Below, one piece after another: positions 1-7,896 of a stretch of 54,230 nucleotides of DNA. A program made the translations under genes and the position numbers. The notes beneath the pieces were generated by a model, which was not told the origin of the DNA, ran no database searches, and saw only the letters and a list, made by a program, of their open reading frames with translations. Where the stretch lies: NCBI RefSeq assembly GCF_003289625.1, contig NZ_QMBN01000002.1:1-54230 (forward strand). The letters are read 5' to 3'. Each line of letters opens with the position of its first letter. Positions within the stretch are counted from its first letter, which is position 1. Origin of the DNA: Microbacterium sp. SMR1 (GTDB lineage Bacteria; Actinomycetota; Actinomycetes; Actinomycetales; Microbacteriaceae).

Positions 1-532
1 CGCGGGGCGCTCCCCCATCGACGCGAACACCGCACGCGAACTCGCGGGCAACGCCACCTCGTGGGATCGGTTGCTTACCCACCCGGTCACGGGAACCGTG
101 CTCGAATGCGACAGCTACCGGCCCACGGCGGCGATGGTGCGGCTGCTGCGGGCACGGGACCGGCACTGCCGGTTCCCCGGATGCCGACAACCCGCCATCC
201 GCTGCGAACTCGACCACACCATCGCCGCATCCGACGCCGGCGCGACGCACGTGTGCAACCTCGCCAACCTCTGCAAACGCCATCACGACGTCAAACACCA
301 CACCCGATGGCATGTCCGACAACTCCCGGGCGGAAGGCTGATCTGGACCTCACCGACCGGGCGGATCTACCGCGAAGACGCACCACCACCCCTCGTCGCC
401 TTCACGGTCGCCTTCACCGCCGCGAGTCCACCCGATGGACGGGACGATCAACAACCGCCCGGCGCGCCCTCCCCACCACCGCGATCACCGGGTCGCCTCG
501 ATACGCCTCCGGGATCTGCGCCGCCGTTCTGA
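1..532 (+). CDS. DUF222/HNH endonuclease (13E12 family), 3' part
   Basis: Partial gene; the 5' end lies left of the window and the reading frame starts at base 2. The visible ~177 residues hold the end of the DUF222 region followed by an HNH nuclease domain with a zinc-knuckle pattern: CRFPGC, then the catalytic ELDH, N in NLANLC, and CKRHH. A Pro-rich tail follows and the gene ends at TGA 530-532. Families of this kind (REP13E12-like) occur in many copies in actinobacteria and are thought to be mobile or selfish nucleases; activity here is inferred. A second member begins at 53247 in the same orientation. Confidence 0.85.
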   Translation, partial: AGRSPIDANTARELAGNATSWDRLLTHPVTGTVLECDSYRPTAAMVRLLRARDRHCRFPGCRQPAIRCELDHTIAASDAGATHVCNLANLCKRHHDVKHHTRWHVRQLPGGRLIWTSPTGRIYREDAPPPLVAFTVAFTAASPPDGRDDQQPPGAPSPPPRSPGRLDTPPGSAPPF

Positions 533-554
533 CGGGGTGCGCCCCTCACCCCGT
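532..554 (+). terminator. hairpin after HNH gene
   Basis: Perfect 8-bp inverted repeat ACGGGGTG / CACCCCGT with a 7-base loop, starting on the last base of the stop codon. There is no clear T-tract, as is usual for actinobacterial terminators. The rest of the gap to 703 shows nothing recognisable. Confidence 0.5.
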
Positions 555-703
555 GCTGCAGCGACGCACCCCTCGAGGTCACGCCTCGACCGCGAGCCGC
601 GTTCCCACGTTGCCCTTACGTCTGCGGTCGTCAGTGGTCCGCGATCAATCGCGAGCGCGCCACGAGCGCCGCAAGCGCCACGAGGGCCACGAGAGCGCGG
701 CGA

Positions 704-1393
704 TCAGCGGGCGGACGAACCGGCCTCTGCGGCTGCTTCGGCGGCACCGCGCCCCCAGCGGAACGGCGAGACCGTCGGGTCACCGGCGATCCAGAATCGC
801 CACGGGAACGCCTCCGTTCCCGCGACACCGGCCACCCCGACGCGCGGGCCCGTCAGAACGTCGCGCTCCGGCTCGTCCCGAAGCAGCAGCCGGGCGACTG
901 CGCCGGCGCGCTCGAGCCCGGAAACAGCGTCGATGCCGTCGTGCGCAGGATGCCGCAGACCGACCGCCTCGCCGAGCCTCCCGGGCCCCCGAGCCAGATC
1001 CCGGTGGGTCCGGGCCGCAGCCCGCCGCAGCTGGGCGACATCCGCGCCCTCCACGATCTCCGCGGCGCGCAGCAGCACACCGCCGGCAACCCCGGCCGGC
1101 CCGCAGACGACGTTGACGCACGAATGGATGCCGTGACTGAGATAGACGTACAGGTGGCCGGGTTCGCCCCACATCGTGGCGTTGCGCGCGGTTTGACCCA
1201 TGCGCGCGTGCGACCCGGGGTCGGGCAGGTCTCCCGTATCGCGACCGTGATACGCCTCGACCTCCGTCAGCCGCGCGACGACGCGCGCACCGTCGACCGC
1301 GACCTCGAGCAGCCCGCCGAGCAGGCGCGGCGCGACCTGCACGGGCAGCGCTGCGAGCTCCTCACGGGTCGCGGGATGGAACCCGGCGCTCAC
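704..1393 (-). CDS. alkyladenine (3-methyladenine) DNA glycosylase, AAG/MPG family
   Basis: Base-excision repair enzyme that removes alkylated purines. About 229 residues, normal for bacterial AAG-type proteins. The active-site block EVEAYHG lies near residues 44-50, where the second Glu matches the catalytic Glu and the Tyr the stacking residue of human AAG. It is followed by SHARMGQTARNATMW and the family block GHLYVYLSHGIH(S)CVNVV. I chose the GTG at 1393 because it overlaps the stop of the upstream gene by 4 bases (GTGA), which suggests translational coupling. GTGs at 1417 and 1414 are alternatives giving 7-8 more residues. Neither start has a good ribosome-binding site. Confidence 0.88.
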   Translation of the reverse strand: MSAGFHPATREELAALPVQVAPRLLGGLLEVAVDGARVVARLTEVEAYHGRDTGDLPDPGSHARMGQTARNATMWGEPGHLYVYLSHGIHSCVNVVCGPAGVAGGVLLRAAEIVEGADVAQLRRAAARTHRDLARGPGRLGEAVGLRHPAHDGIDAVSGLERAGAVARLLLRDEPERDVLTGPRVGVAGVAGTEAFPWRFWIAGDPTVSPFRWGRGAAEAAAEAGSSAR

Positions 1394-2820
1394 GGCCGCG
1401 GCGCGCTCTGGCACCACGAGATGTCGAAACCGGTGAGCGCCGACACCTCCTCCCCGGTGCCGAGGTCGACGATGTGCGTCTGCACGCGTTCAGGCAGCGG
1501 TAGCGCATACGCGTCATACGAGTTCGAGACCGCATCGGGCGCGATGAGGAACGCGGCGTACCGGCTGCTCGGCGACACGCACGTGTGCAGCAGCAGGTCA
1601 TCCGGCGCGACCGTGAACACGTCGCGGGTCGCACCGTCGGCTCCGACGACGGCAGCCGTCGTCGACAGCACCGTGAACCCGTCGAGCCGCGAGAGCACGC
1701 GCAGCGTCTCATCCGCGTTGCCGGGCAACGCCGTGACCGACTGGGTCTCGCCGGCTGCCGCATCCGCGGCGCTCAACGGCCGCTCCTCCGCCGTCGCGAG
1801 ATCGATCGCGACGAGGCCGGTCGCCCGCTGCACGATGGCTTCCGTCGAACCGCGGGCGATGCCGTCGATCGTGATCGCATTGCCGAGCGAGACAGGCTCG
1901 CCTCCGGCAGCTGAAACGAGCGTCAGGGCCCCGTCGAATCCGAGCAGGAGCACGGCATCCGTCCCCGGCACGAAGCGCCAGTCGTCGACGCGCGCGTCAC
2001 CGCCGGCGAACTGCAGCTGCGTGGGCTCATCGTCGGCGCTGCCGTCGGCGAGAGACGCGGTGAACAGGGCGCTCTCGAGACCGCCCGCCGACCCGATGCC
2101 CGCGTCGGTGTAGGTGTAACCGATGAGGTCGCCGCGGTCGGCGGTCTGCAGGTTGGTCACGAACCCGCGACCCGGCAGGCCGAGCTCGCGCGCGCCCTCG
2201 CCGTCGCGGTCCGTGACGATCAGCGTCGAGACGCCCTCGTCATCGGCGGTCACGATCGCGAGATGCGTCGACGTGGCGCGGAAGTCCTCGATGTGCGGAT
2301 CCGCGAACACCGGCACCGCGTTCTCACCGTCGATCCCGGTGCGGAAGATGGTGTCTTCGTCGCCGCCGCGCTGCAGGATGTAGGTCTCGAGCGCCGGCGT
2401 CGAGAACGACTCCTCGATCGTCGCCGCCGGCCCTCCGCCGAGGCCCTGCACGCCGTCGATCCGCACGGTGTAGTCGGTCTCGTCCCGCAGCGGCAGGGTG
2501 AATCGGATGCCGATCTGCCGCCCCGATGTGTCGACGGTGAAGTCCGCGGCCGGCTCGATGTGCACCTGCGCCGGATCGATCTCCTCGAGCGACTGAGTCG
2601 TCGTGACGATCAGCCGCGACCCCGCCGATTCGATCCCGGCCCGGGGGTCGACGCTCGTCGCCGTCGCCCGCGGCCCCTGAACGGTCGTCAGCACGCCGCT
2701 CGCTCCGCCGACGAGCGCGAGCGCGCCGATCACCGCAGCCATCGCGACGACGAAGCGCCGCGATCGGCGCTCCTGCGTGCGCGCCCGGCGCGAGGCCCCG
2801 GCCCGTCGATCAGTACTCAT
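1390..2820 (-). CDS. exported or membrane-anchored beta-propeller-like protein, unknown function
   Basis: 476 residues. An Arg-rich N-terminus (to about residue 22) precedes one hydrophobic segment (about 23-45), consistent with an uncleaved anchor or signal peptide. Residues ~60-145 look like an Ig-like fold (DPAQVHIEPAADF, FTLPLRDETDYTVRIDG). The remainder is made of short Val/Asp/Gly-rich beta units typical of a propeller, with repeated VLLLGFDG / VVGADG-like turns. No catalytic motif was found. Its start overlaps the stop of the YcgQ-like gene by 11 bases and its stop overlaps the glycosylase, so it belongs to the zinc-locus transcript by position. Function not recognised. Confidence 0.7.
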   Translation of the reverse strand: MSTDRRAGASRRARTQERRSRRFVVAMAAVIGALALVGGASGVLTTVQGPRATATSVDPRAGIESAGSRLIVTTTQSLEEIDPAQVHIEPAADFTVDTSGRQIGIRFTLPLRDETDYTVRIDGVQGLGGGPAATIEESFSTPALETYILQRGGDEDTIFRTGIDGENAVPVFADPHIEDFRATSTHLAIVTADDEGVSTLIVTDRDGEGARELGLPGRGFVTNLQTADRGDLIGYTYTDAGIGSAGGLESALFTASLADGSADDEPTQLQFAGGDARVDDWRFVPGTDAVLLLGFDGALTLVSAAGGEPVSLGNAITIDGIARGSTEAIVQRATGLVAIDLATAEERPLSAADAAAGETQSVTALPGNADETLRVLSRLDGFTVLSTTAAVVGADGATRDVFTVAPDDLLLHTCVSPSSRYAAFLIAPDAVSNSYDAYALPLPERVQTHIVDLGTGEEVSALTGFDISWCQSAPRP

Positions 2821-3733
2821 AGGGGTCCTCGGGCTCGCCGACGGACTGCACGCCCGTGGCCTCGACGACGAGCGCGCCGTCCCGGTCGCGGATCACGCCG
2901 GTGACGGTGACCCACTCCCCCGTCGCGGGGATGTCGGCTGTCTCGCCGACGGGGATGCTGGCGGGCTGCGCGTCGATGACGCAGTGGGTGATCACGAGCC
3001 GCGTCAGCCCGAAGCCTCCCGCGCTCGACGGAGTCACGAAGCCCGTCAGGCTGATCTCGTCGCCTTCGAAGGCCTCCGGATTCGTCGCCGTCGCGAAGAC
3101 GCTCGCCCACTCGCCGACGCCGAACGACGAGGTGTCACCGGTCGTTGCGAGCGCGACCGTGTCGGCGCCCTGGAACAGCGGCGGCGTCCCGGTGTCGCGC
3201 GATATCGCGAGCTCGGCCGACAGGGTCGCCGGCGGCGTCACGAGGACGACCGCGACGATGCCGGTCGCGAGCAGCCCACCGGTTCCCGCAGCCGCGGACC
3301 CCAGCACGAGGCGCCAGTCGGGGCGCGGACGCACCGGTGCGACCGCGGCGCCGGGCGCGCTGGTGTCACCGGCGAGAGCAGCGGCATCGGCGAGCGACGC
3401 GGCGCGGGCGGCGCGACGGGAGGTCGGCACCGCATCCGCCGGCATGTGTTCGTGCTCGTGCGAGTGCTCGTATTCGTGCGAGTGCTCGCGTCCGTGCCCG
3501 TGCAGCTCGCCGTGGTCGTGCCCGTGATCGGCCTCGGCGCCGAGCGGCAGCGCGAAGCTCACGACGGCTCCGATGAGGCCGAGCACCGACATGCCGACGG
3601 CGAACCAGGCCGACTCGGGGTTGATGTAGAGCCCGATACGGCCCGTGGCGGCGAGAGCGACGGTGATCGCGGCGAGCGCGGCGGCGAGCCCGACGCCGAA
3701 GAGCCGGGTCAGTAGGGCCGATGACTTAGGCAA
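2810..3733 (-). CDS. TIGR03943/YcgQ (UPF0703) family protein, His-rich
   Basis: Putative subunit of a two-part membrane system with the YcgR/YraQ-type permease encoded just upstream. Two N-terminal membrane segments (about 8-30 and 38-62) are followed by a His-rich loop at about residues 69-97 with many HGH/HEH pairs, a third membrane segment near 145-166, and an exported C-terminal domain containing VITHCVIDAQPASIPV, typical of the family. The TTG start at 3733 overlaps the permease stop by 8 bases. The His loop and the neighbouring zur and znu genes suggest zinc handling. That role is inferred; the family is not biochemically settled. Confidence 0.82.
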   Translation of the reverse strand: MPKSSALLTRLFGVGLAAALAAITVALAATGRIGLYINPESAWFAVGMSVLGLIGAVVSFALPLGAEADHGHDHGELHGHGREHSHEYEHSHEHEHMPADAVPTSRRAARAASLADAAALAGDTSAPGAAVAPVRPRPDWRLVLGSAAAGTGGLLATGIVAVVLVTPPATLSAELAISRDTGTPPLFQGADTVALATTGDTSSFGVGEWASVFATATNPEAFEGDEISLTGFVTPSSAGGFGLTRLVITHCVIDAQPASIPVGETADIPATGEWVTVTGVIRDRDGALVVEATGVQSVGEPEDPYEY

Positions 3734-4745
3734 GGAGGTTCACCATCCCTCCGACGGCGATCGCGAAGAGGACGACGATCACGACGAGCGCGACGAGCAC
3801 CCGCGAGCGGAACGTCGTGCGCATCAGCGCGAGCATCTTCACGTCGACGAGCGGGCCGACGAGGAGGAACGCCACGATCGAGCCGGGCGTGAAGGTCGAG
3901 GCGAACGACAGGGCGAAGAACGAGTCGACGTTCGAGCAGATCGACACGATCATCGCGAGCAGGATCATCGCGAGGATCGACAGGGCCGGGTTCGACCCGA
4001 TCGCGAGCAGCGTGTCGCGCGGCACCAGCACCTGGACGGCGCCCGCGATCGCCGAGCCGAGGATCAGCGCCGGCATCACGGCCCGCAGTTCGACCACGAA
4101 CTGGGCGAGGCTCCGGCGGCCCTTCCCGCCCGGGTCCTCAGCCGCGAGCTCGCAGGCCGCGAGGAACCGATCGGTCAGCAGGCCGTCGGGATCGGGATGC
4201 CGCGAGTACAGCCACCCGATGAGGTTCGCGACGGCGTACCCGCCGAGAAGCCGGGCGATGAGGATGCCGTCGTCGAATCCGAACGCCTGGTGGGTCGTGA
4301 TGATGACGATGGGGTTCACGATCGGCGCCGCGATGAGGAAGGTCATCGTCTCGGGCACCGAGAAACCGCGGATCATGAGGCCGCGCGCGAACGGCAGGTT
4401 GCCGCACTCGCAGACGGGGATGAGCATTCCCAGCAGCGAGAGCACGGCGCGGCGAGCCCACGCCCGGCGCGGCATCCAGCGCTCGATGACTCCCGGCGGC
4501 ACCCACACCTGCACGATGATCGACAGCGCGACACCGAGCAGGACGAACGGCAGCGACTCGATGAGCACGCTGAGCCCGAGGGTGACCCCGTCTTGCGCAC
4601 GCGTGGGCAGCGCGGGCCCGGGGGTGAGCGCGGCCAGGGCGACGAGGGCGACGACGACGGCCGCACCGATCCCGAGCGCGACGGCGGAACGCGTCGCGGG
4701 AGAGGGCGCGAGCCGTGCGGTCTTAGGCCCCGCCACGCTTCTCAT
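3726..4745 (-). CDS. permease, YraQ/YcgR (DUF318, UPF0718) family
   Basis: About 339 residues with some eight membrane segments. The family hallmark PVCECGNLPFARGL and the repeat APIVNPIVIITTHQAF are present in the first half. The second half carries SNVDSFFALSFASTF and the repeat GPLVDVKMLALM. Related proteins move metals or organoarsenicals; with a His-rich YcgQ partner and a Zur gene a zinc-related role is the likely guess. I chose the ATG at 4745, which overlaps the end of zur by 23 bases. The frame stays open to 4853, but the extra 36 residues are low-complexity Ser/Pro/Arg inside zur and look like a shadow. Confidence 0.85.
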   Translation of the reverse strand: MRSVAGPKTARLAPSPATRSAVALGIGAAVVVALVALAALTPGPALPTRAQDGVTLGLSVLIESLPFVLLGVALSIIVQVWVPPGVIERWMPRRAWARRAVLSLLGMLIPVCECGNLPFARGLMIRGFSVPETMTFLIAAPIVNPIVIITTHQAFGFDDGILIARLLGGYAVANLIGWLYSRHPDPDGLLTDRFLAACELAAEDPGGKGRRSLAQFVVELRAVMPALILGSAIAGAVQVLVPRDTLLAIGSNPALSILAMILLAMIVSICSNVDSFFALSFASTFTPGSIVAFLLVGPLVDVKMLALMRTTFRSRVLVALVVIVVLFAIAVGGMVNLLA

Positions 4746-5139
4746 CGGCTCGGGCCGCGGAGCACGCGGCGCAGACGCCGAAGATGTCGACGATGTGCTC
4801 GGCCTGCGTGAAACCGTTGGCGGCGGCGGTGCGGTGCGCCCACTCCTCGACATCCGTCGCCTGGATCTCGACGGTCAGACCGCAGGACCGGCAGATGAGG
4901 TGGTGGTGGTGACCGTCGCTCGAGCAGGCGCGGTAGATGGCCTCGCCGTCGGGGCTCTGGAGCTGATCGGCCTCACCCGAGGCGGCCAGGGTCGCGAGGG
5001 CACGGTAGACCGTCGCCAACCCGATGCCGGTGTTGTCGTCGCGCAGCGACGCGTGGAGATCCTGGGCCGAGACGAACCCGCGGGCGTCGGACAGCGCCGT
5101 GCGCACGCGCTCGCGCTGCCAGGTGTTCCGCTGAGCCAT
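4723..5139 (-). CDS. zur: Fur-family regulator, probably Zur
   Basis: 138 residues: an N-terminal winged helix (residues ~1-80, including GIGLATVYRALATLAASG), then the dimer and metal domain. H77-H80 followed by C83 and C86, and C123 with C126, give the structural zinc site and part of the regulatory site. The gene lies 10 bases after znuB and immediately before the permease pair, so zinc rather than iron is the expected co-repressor. Likely target: the AT-rich operator upstream of znuA at 35173-35203. Assignment as Zur is by context. Confidence 0.85.
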   Translation of the reverse strand: MAQRNTWQRERVRTALSDARGFVSAQDLHASLRDDNTGIGLATVYRALATLAASGEADQLQSPDGEAIYRACSSDGHHHHLICRSCGLTVEIQATDVEEWAHRTAAANGFTQAEHIVDIFGVCAACSAARADEKRGGA

Positions 5140-5149
5140 GGCGGCGAGT

Positions 5150-6031
5150 CTACTCGGCGCGCCTCAGGGTCGGCTGGGTGCGCAGCACCCGCCCGCGGCG
5201 CGCGCCGACGATGCGGCACACCACGTAGATCGTGAACGAGATGGTCGTGATGTAGGGGCTGACCGGCAGCGTTCCCGCGACCGCCAGCAGGATGCCGCCG
5301 ACGGCGGAGACGACGCCGAACAGGGCGGCAAGCAGCGGAACGGCGAGGGACCCCGTCGCGACCCGCACGGCCGCGGCGGCGGGCGTGACGAGCAGCGCCA
5401 TCACGAGGAGTGCGCCGATGATGTGAACCGCGACGGCGACGATGAGGCCGAGCAGCAGCATGAACCCGAGCGAGACGGCGACCGTCGGAACACCGCGCGC
5501 CGCGGCCGACTGCGGGTCGAGCGAGTCGAAGCGCAGCGGACGCCAGATCAGCAGCAGGGCGATGAGCACGAACGCGCCGATGCCGATGAGCCACCCCAGC
5601 TGACCGGACTGCACCGACACGATCTGTCCGGTCAGCAGACTGAACCGGTTGGCGCTGCGGCCGTCGTAGAGCGAGAGGAACAGGATGCCGAGCCCCAGAC
5701 CGAACGGCATGAGCACGCCGATGATCGAGTTGCGATCGCGGGCGCGCGACCCGAGCCACCCGATGAGGGCGGCGGCGATCATCGACCCGACGATCGATCC
5801 CGTCACCACATCGACGCCGATGAGGAGCGCGGCGGCGGCTCCCGCGAAAGAGAGCTCGCTGATGCCGTGGACGGCGAAGGCCATGTCGCGCTGCAGCACG
5901 AAGACCCCGATGAGCCCGCCGACGAGCCCGAGGACGGCTCCGGCCCACACCGAGTTCTGCACGAGCGCGAGGATGTCGCCGTAGACGGGGAGGCCGCCGA
6001 ACATCGCGTCCCAGACGTCGGCCCAGTTCAT
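5150..6031 (-). CDS. znuB: zinc ABC transporter permease
   Basis: 293 residues, about eight membrane helices, ABC-3 family. It forms the membrane channel of a ZnuABC-type zinc importer with the ATPase encoded upstream (4-base ATGA overlap) and the lipoprotein ZnuA encoded at 34170-35165. Family blocks visible are QRDMAFAVHGISELSFAG near the N-terminus and HIIGALLVMALLVTPAAAA near residue 220. Manganese or iron cannot be excluded from sequence, but zur and His-rich partners favour zinc. Confidence 0.88.
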   Translation of the reverse strand: MNWADVWDAMFGGLPVYGDILALVQNSVWAGAVLGLVGGLIGVFVLQRDMAFAVHGISELSFAGAAAALLIGVDVVTGSIVGSMIAAALIGWLGSRARDRNSIIGVLMPFGLGLGILFLSLYDGRSANRFSLLTGQIVSVQSGQLGWLIGIGAFVLIALLLIWRPLRFDSLDPQSAAARGVPTVAVSLGFMLLLGLIVAVAVHIIGALLVMALLVTPAAAAVRVATGSLAVPLLAALFGVVSAVGGILLAVAGTLPVSPYITTISFTIYVVCRIVGARRGRVLRTQPTLRRAE

Positions 6032-6831
6032 GCGTGGTCTCCGTGGTCGTGGTGGTGGTGCGACGCGTCGGCGTCAGGGGCCCCGACGACGACCAGCCGG
6101 TCGCCCGCCCGCAGCACGAAGACCGGCGCGCCGTACAGGTCGGTGAGCACGGGCGAGGTCAGCACCTCCTTCGGGGTGCCGAGCGTGAAGCGGCCGTTCG
6201 CGATGTAGAGGATGCGGTCGACCTTGCCGAGCACCGGGTTGATGTCGTGGGTAACGAGCAGCACGCCGGCGCCCGAGCGCCGATGCTGGTCGATGAGCCC
6301 GACGACGGCCTGCTGGTTCGCCAGGTCGAGGCTCGTCAGCGGCTCGTCGCACAGCAGGAGCTGCGGGTCGTCGGCGAGAGCCTGGCCGACGCGCAGGCGC
6401 TGCTGCTCGCCGCCCGACAGCACCCCCACCGGGCGATCGGCGAAGGACGCCGCTCCGACGCCGTCGAGCAGGCGATCGACGCGCTCGCGGTCGCGCTTCC
6501 GCGGGAGCGGCAGACCGAAGCGGTGACCGTCGACGCCGAGGGCGACGAGGTCGCGGGCGCGCAGCGCGGTGTCGCGCGGCAGGGGCCGCGCCTGCGGCAG
6601 GTAGCCGATCGATCGGTTGCCCTTGTGCTTGACGGGCCGGCCGAGCGCCGTGATCGACCCCTCGCTCAGACGCTCGAGACCGAGGATCGCGCGCAGCAGC
6701 GTCGTCTTGCCCGAACCGCTCGGACCGAGGACCGCGATGAGCTCGCCCGGCTCGACGGTGAGGTCGAGACCGCTCCACAGCTCGCGGCCCGAACGCCGCA
6801 GCGCAACACCACGGATATCGAGCAGGCTCAC
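6028..6831 (-). CDS. znuC: zinc ABC transporter ATP-binding protein
   Basis: 267 residues. Walker A GPSGSGKT at 36-43, Q-loop Q80, signature LSGGEQ near 138-143, Walker B LLLCDEP near 158-164 and switch His195 are all present. The C-terminus ends in a His cluster (HHHHDHGDH), a likely metal-binding tail. I chose the GTG at 6831, giving the standard N-terminus MSLLDIRGV; the frame stays open far upstream, but that part is antisense to flagellin. No clear ribosome-binding site, Zur box or strong minus-strand promoter is visible in 6832-6954, and the gene now faces the flagellin promoter head-to-head. Confidence 0.9.
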   Translation of the reverse strand: MSLLDIRGVALRRSGRELWSGLDLTVEPGELIAVLGPSGSGKTTLLRAILGLERLSEGSITALGRPVKHKGNRSIGYLPQARPLPRDTALRARDLVALGVDGHRFGLPLPRKRDRERVDRLLDGVGAASFADRPVGVLSGGEQQRLRVGQALADDPQLLLCDEPLTSLDLANQQAVVGLIDQHRRSGAGVLLVTHDINPVLGKVDRILYIANGRFTLGTPKEVLTSPVLTDLYGAPVFVLRAGDRLVVVGAPDADASHHHHDHGDHA

Positions 6832-6849
6832 CGGGTCAGCGTACCCGCC

Positions 6850-6876
6850 TAACCGATGACGATGAGCGGTCGATAG
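6850..6876 (+). promoter_or_regulatory. sigma-28 promoter of fliC
   Basis: TAAC (6850-6853), exactly 15 bases, then GTCGATAG (6869-6876). This matches the FliA-type pattern TAAA-N15-GCCGATAA. The expected transcription start is near 6883, about 72 bases before the flagellin ATG. Five other promoters in the cluster have the same architecture. Confidence 0.85.
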
Positions 6877-6885
6877 AGGCATCCA

Positions 6886-6946
6886 GGAGTCCACGGACGG
6901 ACTCCGGGAGCCCAGGACGGGCTCCCGCTCATCCCAATCACGGAGG
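6886..6946 (+). promoter_or_regulatory. flagellin mRNA leader with CsrA-type binding sites
   Basis: Hairpin 1: GGAGTCC (6886-6892) pairs with GGACTCC (6899-6905) around loop ACGGAC. Hairpin 2: GGGAGCCC (6906-6913) pairs with GGGCTCCC (6919-6926) around loop AGGAC. The ribosome-binding site at 6940-6947 reads ACGGAGGA. GGA in a loop and ANGGA over the Shine-Dalgarno are the CsrA recognition rules known from other bacteria, including Bacillus hag. csrA (33896) and fliW (8991) are both in the cluster. Binding is inferred. Confidence 0.7.
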
Positions 6947-6954
6947 AATGAACC

Positions 6955-7800
6955 ATGGGAATGCAGATCGCCACCAACGTGGGCGCGCTCAACGCCTACC
7001 GCAACCTGTCCAACACGCAGAACGATGTGTCGAAGTCGCTCGAGAAGCTCTCGAGCGGTCTGCGCATCAACCGCGCCGCGGACGACGCCGCCGGCCTCGC
7101 GATCTCGGAGGGCCTGAAGTCTCAGGTCAACGGGCTCAACGTGGCCGCGCGCAACGCTCAGGACGGCATCTCGGTCATCCAGACCGCGGAAGGCGCCCTG
7201 ACGGAGGTCCACTCGATCCTCCAGCGCATGCGCGACCTGGCTGTCCAGGGCGGCAACGGCTCGAACAACGACAACTCGCGCGCCGCCATCACCAAGGAGG
7301 CCGGTGAGCTCAGCCTCGAGCTGCGTCGCATCGCCGAGTCGACCAACTTCAACGGCATCAACCTGCTCAAGGGCGGCGACCTGACGTTCCAGGTCGGCGC
7401 CGGCGGCACGGACAACGACGCGATCACGATCAACCTGGCGAACGTCTCGACCGCGGTCGGCACGCTCGCCTCTGCTGACGGCACCGCCGTCGGCGAAGGC
7501 TTCGTGATCACCGACAACGAGGCCGCGCGCGGCACCGTCGACGACATCGACGCGGCGATCAACGCGATCTCGACCGCCCGGTCGAGCCTCGGTGCGTCGC
7601 AGAACCGCTTCGAGTCGGCCATCAACAGCCTGAACGTGTCGGCGGAGAACCTGTCGGCGGCCAACAGCCGCATCCGCGACACCGACATGGCGGCCGAGAT
7701 GGTCAAGTACACCGCGGCGAACATCCTGTCGCAGGCGGGCACCGCCATGCTCGCGCAGGCGAACCAGGCCAACCAGGGCGTGCTCCAGCTGCTCCGGTAA
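6955..7800 (+). CDS. fliC: flagellin
   Basis: Filament subunit, 281 residues, a short flagellin. The conserved N-terminal D0/D1 region (residues ~1-140: NVGALNAYRNLSNTQ, KLSSGLRINRAADDAAGLAISE) and C-terminal D1/D0 region (~190-281: SRIRDTDMAAEMVKYTAANIL ending in LLR) flank a reduced variable domain of about 50 residues, so the filament surface is small. GGAGG lies 8 bases before the ATG. The gene is monocistronic: a sigma-28 promoter sits in front and a strong terminator behind. Translation is probably controlled by CsrA and FliW through the leader. Confidence 0.97.
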   Translation: MGMQIATNVGALNAYRNLSNTQNDVSKSLEKLSSGLRINRAADDAAGLAISEGLKSQVNGLNVAARNAQDGISVIQTAEGALTEVHSILQRMRDLAVQGGNGSNNDNSRAAITKEAGELSLELRRIAESTNFNGINLLKGGDLTFQVGAGGTDNDAITINLANVSTAVGTLASADGTAVGEGFVITDNEAARGTVDDIDAAINAISTARSSLGASQNRFESAINSLNVSAENLSAANSRIRDTDMAAEMVKYTAANILSQAGTAMLAQANQANQGVLQLLR

Positions 7801-7804
7801 GCCT

Positions 7805-7853
7805 CGCGACGGTGGGTCCTGCGCCGCCCGACGCAGGACCCATCGCCGTCGCG
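7805..7853 (+). terminator. strong terminator after fliC
   Basis: Two-part hairpin: CGCGACGG (7805-7812) pairs with CCGTCGCG (7846-7853), and TGGGTCCTGCG (7813-7823) pairs with CGCAGGACCCA (7832-7842), with a small bulge and an 8-base loop. It isolates the highly expressed flagellin mRNA from the ATP-grasp gene. Confidence 0.85.
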
Positions 7854-7896
7854 GGCGCACCGCGGGAACGCGCCTGAGAACCACACGAGGAACCCG

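Noticed and set aside
631..828. A 65-codon minus-strand open frame after the HNH gene
   Set aside because: Mostly overlaps the glycosylase gene in another frame; Arg-rich, no ribosome-binding site or family.
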